From assembly GCF_963678635.1 (NCBI RefSeq), contig NC_087064.1, forward strand, positions 22,678,509 through 22,742,508: 64,000 nt of DNA, written 5' to 3'. Shown one piece after another: positions 16,941 through 29,700 of the stretch. The notes under the pieces are model-generated. The model saw nothing but the letters and a program-made list of their open reading frames with translations. It was not told the origin of the DNA and searched no databases. The DNA comes from Symsagittifera roscoffensis (Eukaryota; Xenacoelomorpha; Acoela; Convolutidae). Both the position numbers and the translations under genes were made by a program. Numbering within the stretch: the stretch's first letter is position 1; each line of letters opens with the position of its first letter.

Positions 16941-17348
16941 TGGAACCTGATCTAAACTATATTTTATGATTGGATAAATTAAATGTTTTACCAATGTAAA
17001 GTATTTAATATTAACCAATCATGATCCATCTAACTAACAACCCACTTATTTGTAAGTGCTGAAGTTACTTGTAATTTCAGCACCAGAGAGATTTGAATTT
17101 AACTTAGAAATTAGTTGGACTCTCCCGAGCACTTCAGCAGCCGCAATAAACCAGTATACCCTAGATCTATTGAGCCTAGCAGAGACTAGTTAAACAACCT
17201 GAGACTAGATAGTATAAGAGTAAGATTAGGATCGGTATTAGACTAAGAAGTTGCACGAATCTATCCGGCCGAAAATAAGATAGCGTGACGAGCAGACGGT
17301 GTACCCTATCCGAAATTACTCTATGAGTTACACTTCGGTCATAACTCA
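16941..17348 (+). repeat. 3' LTR
   Basis: 408 bp identical at every base I compared with 713-1120. AATAAA lies at 17145-17150. It is followed by the CTGC target duplication at 17349-17352. Zero divergence implies insertion too recent to have accumulated substitutions. Confidence 0.95.
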
Positions 17349-17352
17349 CTGC

Positions 17353-19743
17353 TTCAAAATTTGGGTTTCAGAACAAAGGTTTTGATTCAGCTGCAATACT
17401 ATTACCCAAAATGCATTGGGTACCTGTTACCCAGATATTTTTCTGGGTAACAGATTTGACAAGGTCTTTATGGCACCGCAAAAGATTCGAAGTCTCCTTC
17501 ATCAAGATTTAATGACTCATTTTGAATCCTAATTTGAGAAATCAAGAACTAGTATTGTCAGCAAGGGGCTTGTCGGAGCTTTTTATGAAAAAGAGCACTA
17601 AAATCGAACTTTTTGTTGAACTAGCTCCTTAATGCCCTTTTAAGCCTTGATAAAGTTACTTCAATTTAAAAATAACTGTCGAAAAACTCTTTGCTGACAA
17701 TAATAGTTCTGACATCACTGTCTTAAACAATTTTTTTATAACTAACTTTGTAGTTCAACACGATTAAACAAATGAATGATGATGACAAGTTATCTAGAAT
17801 CCTTAATCTTCAATCTCCAATTATTTAGGAATAAAAAATTCAAAACAAGATGAAAAGCAAGTAAAGTTGTCAGGATTTGAAGTTTGAGTCTTGTTTTTAT
17901 TATCCGCTAAAATAAAATGCAAATTATCAATCGTATTTGAAGAATGTTTCATCGGAGGTGTAGCGATTAGCATGTGTGCCTTTAGCATACGATAATTGCT
18001 TTAACTGTGTGTGCTTTCAGATGAAAAACAAATAAGCCTAAAATTTCAAATAATTTCGAAAACCACTTGATTTGTTAGGGGAGTAAATAATTGGCTTTCA
18101 CCTTTATAAAAATTCGGAGTTCACAATGTTCAAAATTTCAAATCAAAACAAAACTTGAAATAGCGAATCTTCAAACTACATTCTTTTACATGGGCATGCT
18201 AATCGACAAACATGCTAATAGGCCGGTCCGCTTTTTCATCGAGTATTGAAAAGTTTCGGGTTTAATTGTTTTTGCAATCAAAAAAATAAAAAGCTGAATA
18301 TGTTAACACCACAAACTACGACTTCATCTCAGTGCGACTGAGCTCGAACAAAGTTGTCGCAGAAGTGGCAAAGTAGTCGATAGTTTTATGAATAAAAATT
18401 TTTCAGCTGCCAACTCTGAATTATTTCCAAAAAATTTTCGAGGCTTCATAAGAAATCAGTTTGCAAACGTTAGTTACAAACCATAAAATAGTGTGCAAAC
18501 GTTCAAAAAGAATATTTACCTTTAACGCATTGTTTTCCGTTTCTAAATATTTTTAAAGTTTTTCAAAAATAAAATTTAAAATTTTAAAAAGTACATTTTG
18601 ATATTAATTGTAATTTTCAGTTGTATTTCACAGTCGTTAGAAACAATTAATTGCAATGGGTCGGAGAGGAAAAGTGAATCTAGAAAGTTTTATTGATAAA
18701 CTCCATTCTGAACTTAATTTGAAAGCTTGAATCTTTGATCTTGCCTCAAATAGTATTTCAAATAGTTCCTCGGAAAAAAAACAATTAATGAAAAACAAAA
18801 AAAAATACAAAAAAAAATTTAAGGGAAAAAAACTTATATCTAAGAAAAGCACAAATATCACGTGACCGTCCGGCATATTTTCCCATGTTATAACTCCTGC
18901 TGAGGAGAACTGTTCTTTGATTTTATAACAATGCTCTTAATTTGATATAATTTAAGGTAAAAATGGTGATTTTATTGGATGTTTTTTCTTGTGTTTCAGG
19001 AGGAGAATCGGAACCATAATTTTATAATAATTTATAATCTCAATCTCTATTCATTGTCTGGTCTGTGCAAGCTCGTTATATGCCCTTTATACTTTAGCTC
19101 TTTGCCTTTTTCTTTTGCCCTCTGATCCACAAAGCAGCCAATTCAAGTCTGATTCGTTTCCGTACTCCATTTTTTCATATACTCCATTTTCAGTATTTCA
19201 GTATATTCAATGAAATCACAGTACCGCTGTGACAATACTGTGTGACCCAATTGAGCCACACTTTTAGTGACCTGGGACCCTCTTTTCATTTCGGCATCCT
19301 TTCTTTTATCGATTCAAATTGACTCCAAACTCGCCCGCTCAGTGTGGAAACAATAATCTCAATTCAATTTTAAAAAGGCATCAAAATGGAAACATCATCG
19401 ACACACTTCTTTGCTTTGTAATTTAAAATAGATCTATATACACCCATATATCTCCTATTGATTTCTCTCCAGTCTAACACTCTACCGTCCATTTTTTGCT
19501 TTTATTGCGCTTTTCATCATCTTGGTCGATATTTTCCTTCGCTAATCTTTTTCATCTAGCAGGAATTAGCCACCTCAATTCGTTAATACTTCTAATTATA
19601 GTTTTTGATCAGTTTTTGCTCACAAAATTTACTTTAGAAGATAAGCTTTCAGAGTGAGAACTATTTTATCAATTTCCTTTTTACTTCTAAACCTTTTTAG
19701 CAATTTTATGATAAAATAGCAGACTGCATCAAATAAATACCAA
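17353..19743. other. Intergenic DNA upstream of the M28B-like gene
   Basis: About 2.4 kb of AT-rich sequence without a convincing ORF or repeat. Its 3' part should hold the promoter and any 5' untranslated exons of the downstream gene; no clear TATA box or initiator could be chosen by eye. Confidence 0.5.
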
Positions 19744-20766
19744 ATGAAGAAAAAAATAGTAGCCCAAAGATTCGGGCTAATTTCCCCACCCCTCAACGCC
19801 TCGCCTTCGCCGGCGACTTGCGACAACAATCTAATTACCCTTACTTCAAACCCTGATCCAACGGATGACTCATTTCACTTTCATTCCAAAGCTGAGTCAT
19901 TGACATCAACTGGACGTAATAATTTATTAACCAAGTTAGACAAAATTAGTGAAAGTAGCAACAGTATTAACTCAAACGGGTACAGATTGGCTCGCCCTTC
20001 TAGTTCCGTTTCAAACCCTAACATTAATTCTTCCTTCTGGGGAGGGGGCAGCAAAGATGCCTATTGCCCAAATGGGGGAGGAGCACAGAATGTGTTCTCA
20101 ACAAACAGCAGAGAGGACAATAACCCTCTGATTAATGTAGATGATGACGACGATGACAGTTTTTATGACGACCACAATGAACTCACAGGTGAGAGTAACT
20201 TACCATGCCTCAAACGAGACAAATTAAAAGTGAAAATATTACTTGGCTACTAGAAAAAAAAGAATTTGTGTTTGTTAGTAAGAAAAATGTTAGCACCATG
20301 AAAAACCGAAAAATGCGATAAAGCTGTATCATAAAATTGCAAATGTAATTAGTTTGAACCAACGTTTTAATACCGACAATTATTTTGTGTCAAATGTTCA
20401 TTTTTCTAAATTCAAGCTGCTTTAAGAACATCTCATAGTAATTAGAACTTATGAAAAAATTCATTGGCGTTTAGAAAAAAAAGAACCTTTTAAACATCGC
20501 ATATCCCCCGCCGTTTAAAATATAAATAAATCTGCAAACAGTTTGATTCTGATAAGCTCAGAAAAATCTCCTTTTTTTAGAATGGCACCTGGATGATTTC
20601 ACGCCCTCTGCGAGCAGATCGACCAGTTTCTACAGAGGTTTTTTCGACTCCACTCACGAGCGACTGAGTCAGGCGATGACTACGGGAGGTACTCTCTTCA
20701 AGAAGGGGGGAGGGAGAGGAGGGCGCTCGTCTAACTCACCATCATCCGCCGCACCCCTCCAGACAG
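19744..20766 (+). CDS. M28B-like gene exons 1-2: cytosolic region
   Basis: Exon 1 (19744-20188) starts at the first ATG of the open frame and ends in phase 1 at CAG/GTGAGA. Exon 2 (20581-20766) follows a T-rich acceptor and ends at CAG/GTAAGA. They encode a low-complexity Ser/Asn/Asp-rich tail with an acidic run (DDDDDD near residue 137) and a Gly/Arg/Ser-rich segment. The tail is about three times longer than those of human family members. An upstream exon cannot be excluded. Confidence 0.7.
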
Positions 20767-23700
20767 GTAAGAATTAAACGAGACAAGGAAAGCCAGCTGT
20801 CGCGCAACTAACGCTGCAATGGTCTAAATGAACAAAATACTTAGAAAAATGATTTTATTATTTTTACTAAAGTTTTATGTTCTTCTTCTTTTCAAAAGAG
20901 TCGGTTGATTTAAGTAAAATTACAAATTAGGCATGTGAATAGCTGAAGAAATGTAACAATTAAGGGTACGTGAAAAAGTGCGTTCCGTGTTATTCACAAA
21001 AAATTCGACGTCGCAAAATTTCTGGATGGTCTTTTCTGTGACGCGAGTTAATTGATTTTTCTGAACTAAAACATTTCTAAAACATTTATAGCAACAAAGT
21101 TTTTGCTTGTTCTACTGTCTAGCAGCAATCCAACTCAAAAATTGTTGCTTCAGAAATATTTTATATTTTAAAAGTCAATATTTCTGAATTTTTTTGAGTT
21201 TTTCCCTTCACAATAATTTTCATATTTCTGATTTTTTTTTGAGTTTTTACCTTCACAATGAATTTTCCTATTTTGGAATAATTATCTTTTGCACTATTAC
21301 AATGAAGTGAAAACCACTCAGTCCATATGTTGTCCCTCAAATAAAAGACTAGGAAACTTTTAAAAACCATTAGAAGTTTTTTAAAAAAAACATGACTTTT
21401 ATGGACCCTCGAATTAGACATTTAAAAGTGCCATATGCTCAGTTTAAACAGTTTTGTTCATCAAATAAATGAAGAATCGGCAGATCTGCTCAAATGAAAG
21501 ATTGTGGGCATGATTGATCAGTAAGCAAAGTTGGTTTATATTATAATAATTAGATTGAATTTGACTTCATTACAAAAATCTTACATTCATGGCTTTTTTT
21601 CGTACTGTAATTTTTTTTTCTATGCTTGCACTGTTTGTTAGCAAATGAATAATGATTTTTTTAAAAATCACAAAAACGGGAATTATCATGGCAGCCCTAA
21701 AAATTTCAGCGCTGTTTTCTATTAGGTGAAAAAACAATCATTGCAAAGTTAGGTACCGCAAAAATATAATAAATAGACGAGAAGGATTTGTTATATTAAG
21801 CCTTCAATCAAAATTTCTAAACTAAAAAAGTTCAAAATAAACCTCAATGTTCAGTGAAACCTATTCGAATATCATCTCAAGGAAAAATTGTTATTTAAAT
21901 TTTTTTTTACAATTGTAGAAACTAGTAAGCTGAACCCTTTTGCTGCGCTTAGCAACTCTATAAAATTGTAAGAAAAAGTGGATTTAGTATTAAAAAGTTT
22001 TAAATTGCTTTCTTTTTTTGTCACTGTTTGAGAAGAAAAACTGCAGATAGGAAAACCCATTGCTGTTTTTATCAAAACTTCTAATTGATTGACTAAAAGC
22101 AGACACAAATGTGATAGAAATTGAAAAAAAGAAATATCTGTCTAGTTTCTTCTCCAATTTCCGGTCGGCACTTTCAGTGCTAACTGCACAGCAACAGGCA
22201 TTTTGGGATATCCTTGTTTCGACAACTTAAAATGTTCTCTTCGGGTTGGTTTTAATTTTTTTAAAAAACCATTCCACGCAAAATCGACTACCACAAATGA
22301 TAGTCGGAAGGTGTCAAGCGATGATATATCCTAATAAGATCCTATAATTTGTGATTTAAGCGGAATTCAAAATCCTACAAACAATTTTTTTCGATGTCGA
22401 AAAAAATTGTCTTGATTTTTTGATTTTTATTCTAATCTCGAGCAAATAAAACAATTTCCATTTACGTACTGAAAAAATGAAAAAAAATCATTTTTTTCTC
22501 CAGGAAATCTGATATTGGAAGCAATAAAATTTACTAACTTTTCAAAAAAAAATTGTACAAAATCAAGCCAAACTGTGCACTCGATAGGCGCACAATTTTG
22601 TGTCTGTATGTTCATGGATTCCAGAGACAAGTGACGCGAGTTAATTGATTTTTCTGAACTAAAACATTTCTAAAACATTTATAGCAAGAAAGTTTTTGCT
22701 TGTTCTACTGTCTAGCAGCAATCCAACTCAAAAATTGTTGCTTCAGAAATATTTTATATATTAAAAGTCAATATTTCTGAATTTTTTTGAGTTTTTCCCT
22801 TCACAATAATTTTCATATTTCTGATTTTTTTTTGAGTTTTTACCTTCACAATGAATTTTCCTATTTTGGAATAATTATCTTTTGCACTATTACAATGAAG
22901 TGAAAACCACTCAGTCCATATGTTGTCCCTCAAATAAAAGACTAGGAAACTTTTAAAAACCATTAGAAGTTTTTTTAAAAAAACATGACTTTTATGGACC
23001 CTCGAATTAGACATTTAAAAGTGCCATCTGCTCAGTTTAAACAGTTTTGTTCATCAAATAAATGAAGAATCGGCAGATCTGCTCAAATGAAAGATTGTGG
23101 GCATGATTGATCAGTAAGCAAAGTTGGTTTATATTATAATAATTAGATTGAATTTGACTTCATTACAAAAATCTTACATTCATGGCTTTTTTTCGTACAG
23201 TAATTGTTTTTCTATGCTTGCACTGTTTGTTAGCAAATGAATAATGATTTTTTTAAAAATCACAAAAACGGGAATTATCATGGCAGCCCTAAAAATTTCA
23301 GCGCTGTTTTCTATTAGGTGAAAAAACAATCATTGCAAAGTTAGGTACCGCAAAAATATAATAAATAGACGAGAAGGATTTGTTATATTAAGCCTTCAAT
23401 CAAAATTTCTAAACTAAAAAAGTTCAAAATAAACCTCAATGTTCAGTGAAACCTATTCGAATATCATCTCAAGGAAAAATTGTTATTTAAATTTTTTTTT
23501 ACAATTGTAGAAACTAGTAAGCTGAACCCTTTTGCTGCGCTTAGCAACTCTATAAAATTGTAAGAAAAAGTGGATTTAGTAATAAAAAGTTTTAAATTGC
23601 TTTCTTTTTTTGTCACTGTTTGAGAAGAAAAACTGCAGATAGGAAAAACCATTGCTGTTTTTATCAAAACTTCTAATTGATTGACTAAAAGCAGGCACAA

Positions 23701-26700
23701 ATGTGATAGAAATTGAAAAAAAAGAAATATCTGTCTAGTTTCTTCTCCAATTTCCGGTCGGCACTTTCAGTGCTAACTGCACAGCAACAGGCATTTTGGG
23801 ATATCCTTGTTTCGACAACTTAAAATGTTCTCTTCGGGTTGGTTTTAATTTTTTTTAAAAACCATTCCACGCAAAATCGACTACCACAAATGATAGTCGG
23901 AAGGTGTCAAGCGATGATATATCCTAATAAGATCCTATAATTTGTGATTTAAGCGGAATTCAAAATCCTACAAACAATTTTTTTCGATGTCGAAAAAAAT
24001 TGTCTTGATTTTTTGATTTTTATTCTAATCTCGAGCAAATAAAACAATTTCCATTTACGTACTGAAAAAATGAAAAAAAATCATTTTTTTCTCCAGGAAA
24101 TCTGATATTGGAAGCAATAAAATTTACTAACTTTTCAAAAAAAAATTGTACAAAATCAAGCCAAACTGTGCACTCGATAGGCGCACAATTTTGTGTCTGT
24201 ATGTTCATGGATTCCAGAGACAAGTCTTTAAACATGTTGCACGATCAAAGAGAATGAAATAACAAAAGAAGAACAAAACGAGCGTCCTTGTTGCGAATCC
24301 GCTTTCAATTCACAAAATGCTTAGGTTGGCCTCGTAATAAAATTAGAGTTTTTCCGAAAATAAAAAAAAACTGAAAAAAGAAAAGTAGACGAATAGTAGT
24401 TTCAAAAGCGTCCAGGTATCAGTTCCTGCTTCCAGCATCCTGAAAATATATTCCCTCTCATTTGATTTTCTTTTGTAAAACAACTTTTTTGTTCTTCTCA
24501 TATCCATTTAAATGATTACAAAAAAATCAAGAGCAATTAAGTTTTTTTACCTCAAAATCATTGGCTATTAAGTCAGTTAGAAAAAAAGTAGAGTTATATT
24601 TGTAGTTTTTTTCTGACCACGCGCGTTGATAGAATACTTCCTTTTTACCCCCGACCCCTGGTGCACAACTGATGGGAGGCCCTTATTTCCTTCGCGGAAA
24701 CGGAACGGTGTCATCGATTTCACCGTAGCAGTTCCCACCATGAGGAGGCGAAAGATTTTGGAAATAACACAAAAGTAACGAAAAACATGTATACGTATCA
24801 GCAAAAAATTATCAGCAAAATATATATAATACCAGTTTTTTGATAATTTAGTTTAAAATTAATGCGTTATTTTTTATATTATTATGTTTGACATCTAAAC
24901 ATTACTTTATAACTCTTGAGAGCTGTAATTATTTCATGAAAAGATTTGACTTCGTTTTTAGCAGAAGTCTTATTCCGAGATATCACTTTCTTCTTGAACG
25001 TAGAGATAAAAAAAAGTTGTGATTAATAGTGAACGTAGAGATTAATAGTTACCCGAAAGTACTTAGGTGCTTTTTTCGACATTCATTTTTGCTCGACAAC
25101 AATCGGCAGTTCTAATTATTTATAAGTAAGTGCTTTTGTTCAGGTCTCTGTATCACCCTTGCACTGGGTTTCATCTGTGGGGTGGGGGGACTGTTCATTG
25201 GGAGTGTGGTGGCATCGTGGGGGGAGCAGGAGTGCGAAGGGAGCATAGAAAGGGGACAGAGTGAGCAGTGGCTGGCCAAATTCGATCAAATATTGGCTGA
25301 GGCAGGGGGCTTCCGACAACCGACATCTGTCACTCATATCGGGTGAGTCCGGTTTGAGTTTGAACTTTCAAAACTAGGACGTGATTGAATGAATGTTAAA
25401 TTATGAAGTTTTCATAAAATTGAGGAATGAGTTGATGTCGCAAAGAGTTGAGACTGAGATGCGTTGACTAAAAAAGTTCCAACGAGTCAATTTCTCTCAA
25501 GTTTTCTTAAACCCTCAAAAGGCATAGGTATTTTATAGATCCAGTGCTATCCGAGAGTGACTTAAACCACTGCTGCAGCAAACGCTGATGTTTTACAAAA
25601 ATTTTGTTCAAGTCTTTTTGCAGCAGATTTTTTTTTTCAGCTTCAGATCTTTTACAAGAGGCAAGCGGAACTCTTCGTCCGATTCTTCTTCTTCTTCTTC
25701 TTCTTCTTCTTCTTCAGTGGGCGAGTATGTACTGCGGAATATGGAACTGTTTGACCTCGGGTGGAACTCGATGTTGATTGAAGAGAGGCATTTTGTTCCA
25801 GTCTATCTGCCAGTGGCTGTCAATCTATCCATTCCAGGCCAGCCTGGCGATCAAGTCACTCGGTTTCTGCAGATGGAAACAATCTTGGAGCCCAATAAAC
25901 AGCAGTTTTACGTGAGTTTCTTTAATTTCAATAGAATCTGATATATTTCAAAAAATTCCTTATGTTTAAGCTTCATAAAGAATGCCACTTTTGGACCCAA
26001 GGGTTTTAAAACGGAAATCCAGTTTCAATCTTGATGTTCTGGTTTTTTGAACTCTTGTCCAATTTGAATCCAGCTACAACTAAAGTTTGACTCACATATA
26101 AGATATTGAAAAAAATAGAGTTACATGATTTTTTGCTAGTATAATCAATAATCCTTCCCGAAAAACCTCAAAAAAAGTTTCAAGGCATTTCAAATTTTTT
26201 TTGCGTCGAAAAATTTAGTAGTAGAAAATCATGTTCTTTTTTAAACTTTATTTTGCACCATATGTAATGCCCATCTTGAGTCATAAAAAAGGAAAAAAAT
26301 AGAAAACTGGATTTTTTAAATAGTTTCAGCAACACAGATTATGCTGACTTCCTTTTTTGAGACAGTATGAAAGTGTAACTCTCAAAATAATCAATCAATA
26401 ACTAAAACAAGACTGCTCTTATATCAGGGCAAAGTCTTCATTGTTCTGATTGTCCCTTAATTCATATCTAATAGATTTTTGGGAAAAAATATTGAAAACC
26501 AATACATTTTGGACAATATCAAAATGTAAATTTTTGAGTCGTACGAAATTAATATGACCAATTAGCTAGTCTCATTTCAGTTTGGAATAATTTTGTTGAG
26601 CGGGATACGAATAAATTCTTCAAAACGCGCATAATTTAGTACAGAACATGGCCAATTTGGCAACTCTTAAACCCCCAGAACTTTCCAAAAAAAATGAACT

Positions 26701-29700
26701 CAAGAAGTCGACATCTTCAATGGTGCATAAAAATTTTTGCCAAAAATTATTGTTTCGATTGCGATAATTGACTGAATAAAAAAACCACACCGAGCATAAA
26801 TATGCTGTTTTCTTCGATAAACGGAACAATTATATTATCATCTCGCCTTCAATTAAAAATTTAAAAGGGTGGACTGATAGTGAAAATTTTTCAGCATTTA
26901 TATCACAGCTCAAAACAAGAAAATTGCTTCAAAATAATTTAATTGGTGCAAAAGTCTTCGTATTATGAAAAGTGCATGAAAAGAAGCACCCAAAGCTTCA
27001 GATCTTTCCTATATAACGTGATGCAGCACACTGGCCAAAAAACTATACAAATTTCTTTTTTCAAAAAATCAGCAGCACTCAACTTTGAAAACTTCTGTAA
27101 AACTTGCAAACTTTCTGGCTTCTCATCTTTGCTAATCTTTTTGGATTAATTTTAATGGCTTGACCTTATTATGACTTGTTGACAAATATTTATAAGCAGA
27201 GAATTAATTTTATTCGTTAATAAATTTTTTGCTGTTTTACGAATGTTGAGTGCTCTTCAAGTTTTCTCCGGTCTATTGGAGTTACTTAAATATATTTTTC
27301 ACCAGATTTGGCAAATTATGTTGAAAAAATTTATACTTAGGAAAATTTAACAAATGCTTAACGATCAACGTTTTTAATCAAGATCAGGTTTGAAATCATG
27401 TTATGTAGGTCAGATTTTACTTTGAAGATGAGAAACATGTTAAAATTACAATTTCAGGTGACTGCTTAAACTGCAATCAAACTTTATTTTATGTGTAAAA
27501 CTCATCATCGTTTTAAGAATGCAAATCATTAAGAGTTGTATAAAATTGTGCATTCCCAGCTGAGGGTCGAAAATGCAAAAAATTGTTTTATCTTTTTTTT
27601 CTCAATATCGAACATTTTATAAGTTCGGCTTGTGGTCTAATTGGTATAAGCCATATCTGATAGTGTTATATTGCTAGTTAGAGCATCCCGCATTCAGTAA
27701 AAAGAGAAAATAATCTATTGTACTACAATTATAATTGTTTTTTTTAATCAAAATAATAATTAATTTTATGCGCCAAATATAGACGCTTAAACAATTTATA
27801 ATCCATTTAATGATGTAATTTTTCGTGACATTTCAATACATTAACATAAATTATAATCAATTATAATTGATTATAATTTTTCTGAAAATCTCTTATAATC
27901 TCATATAACCTTTTATAATCTCTTATAATATTTTATAATATTACATAATCCCTTATAATATTTTTCAAGATATTATAACAGATTATAATACTTTTTTCTG
28001 TCAAAAATCTCTAAAAGTGAGATGTTTTGTCAGTCTTTGCTTCATCTGAACACAAAGTTTTACCACGAAACAAAAGTTTTATAGAGATCCCTTCATATTA
28101 GTTGAAAAAATCCCGCGGTAGATGAAATATAACTCTTCTACATAAATCAAGAAACTATAGCAGTGTGCTGATATTTTGGTGGTCAAAAAACTTAAAATGT
28201 GCATCATGAAACAATCATATTCAAGAATAAATGAAAAAAAAACATTATAAATTTGAATTGATTTGAAAACTTTTAAAACATTTCTCCTATTTTTCACATA
28301 AATCAACGTCTACAAAAAGCATAAAATATAAGTAATTCAGGTGGAAGGTCTAAAACAATGGGCGAACAAAAGGATTTTATTCTCTTATAATTGATTATAA
28401 TTGATTTTTCTGCAAAACAAATAAACTAGAAGTTTGGATAAAAAGAATCGATTGTAATCGTTTATAATGCATTGTAATTGATTATATTTGATTTCAAAAA
28501 GAGAGATTATAGTCGATTATTAATTGTTTAAAATCAATTTTTTCTCAATTTTCATAAGATTGGTACTAAAATCATATTATAATCGATTATTAACGCTTGA
28601 AACTGGATGCGGGATAACACTGCATGATGAGCTTTTTTCTTATATGGAATTTTGAAAAAAGCATACAATACACTTTGCACATATGGATACTGTATAATGG
28701 GCTTTTTTCTTTTATTGGGTTGTATGCAACTTTTTTGAGCAGGAAAACTTTTTTTTCACTTCGAGCTGCAGTTCAGAAGAAAGCAAAATTTTGCGAGACA
28801 TGCAATTCTGGTGTACTGAGAGATTTCGTTCTTTAAATAATTGCATTTTAGTACAATTTGGTTGGCATTTAATTCTAAATTTATCCTTGCCTCTCAAAAT
28901 TGGAATAAAGAAATCAAAAATCCATATATGCAACTGATTCACTGATATAAACGTTTTCATGTTTTACTTCAAGTTACATTACAAAAGAAAGATTTGATTT
29001 ATCACAATTGCTAATCTGAGAGAACAAGAAAAATAAAAAAAATCCATTAACTTTGGTGTCTATTGGGAATTGAAAGACCCTGCAATTGATTGCCAACTTA
29101 GTTAGTAGTCTATCATATCTTATAAGCTATGATATCTTATATCTTATAAGCTATTATGAGCATCAGCTGGGGTCACATGAAAAGAGAAACAAAGTAATGG
29201 ACACACTGGTTCTATTAGGCGCCCTCCTTGCCGCTCCTTCGTAGACAGCGAAAAATATAGGGAATATGAGACTCCTAATACCAAATAAACTCATCCCCTA
29301 AGGAGTCATTTTTATTTTTATAGACGCAGTAGAATTGCCAAATCACCGTACTCCACAAACAGAAAAAATTGATGATCGTAAAATTTGGGGGCGGATTCAG
29401 AACTTTGTTTGCAATTTTGTTAGCTTATTTTTTTTTTGGTTTTTAAGGAGAGCCATGAAATTATTTCGGTCCACATTATATAGGCCGTCAATTTTCCTTA
29501 AAAAAATTTTGCTAATTGTTCTCCCACACCTCGAAAAATTGCTGGATCCGCTCTAATTTAAAAATGCAAGCAAACAAGCTTAATATTAACTGCTTCGCGT
29601 GGTTAAATAGCCGTTTGAATGTTTTGTCTGAAGTGCAAAAAATGAAGACTATGACATTTAAAAGCAATAAAAATCTTCACGAATCATTGAAACATCTAGC

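Larger units (their letters stand above)
713..17348 (+). mobile_element. Complete env-bearing Ty3/gypsy-type LTR retroelement
   Basis: A 16,636 bp element with base-identical 408 bp LTRs (713-1120 and 16941-17348), both TG...CA, flanked by CTGC. Contents in order: leader, basic ORF1 (2376-2843), single-frame gag-pol (2818-11040), two hydrophobic ORFs (11641-12056), an ATG-less ORF (12062-13198), an env-like ORF (13186-15381) and a long 3' region. The order PR-RT-RNaseH-IN, a YLDD reverse-transcriptase box and a D-D(35)-E integrase place it in Ty3/gypsy (Metaviridae-like). It is much longer than the usual 5-8 kb. No frameshift or stop interrupts the 8.2 kb gag-pol frame, so it may be competent or very recently so. 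The coding strand is A-rich and C-rich with few G, unlike the flanks. Confidence 0.93.

Noticed and set aside
15571-17018. Four antisense ORFs in the 3' region of the LTR element, considered as antisense accessory genes
   Set aside because: No domain, start context or conservation evidence; the last one runs into the LTR. Recorded only as part of the 3' region.
21161-24235. Paired minus-strand ORFs in both copies of the 1593 bp duplication
   Set aside because: They are repeated only because the DNA is duplicated; composition is that of AT-rich intron and nothing resembles a protein family.
27840-28590. CRISPR-like array from regular TTATAATC spacing
   Set aside because: Eukaryotic context, irregular spacing and no constant repeat-spacer structure; it is a degenerate AT motif expansion inside a TIR element.
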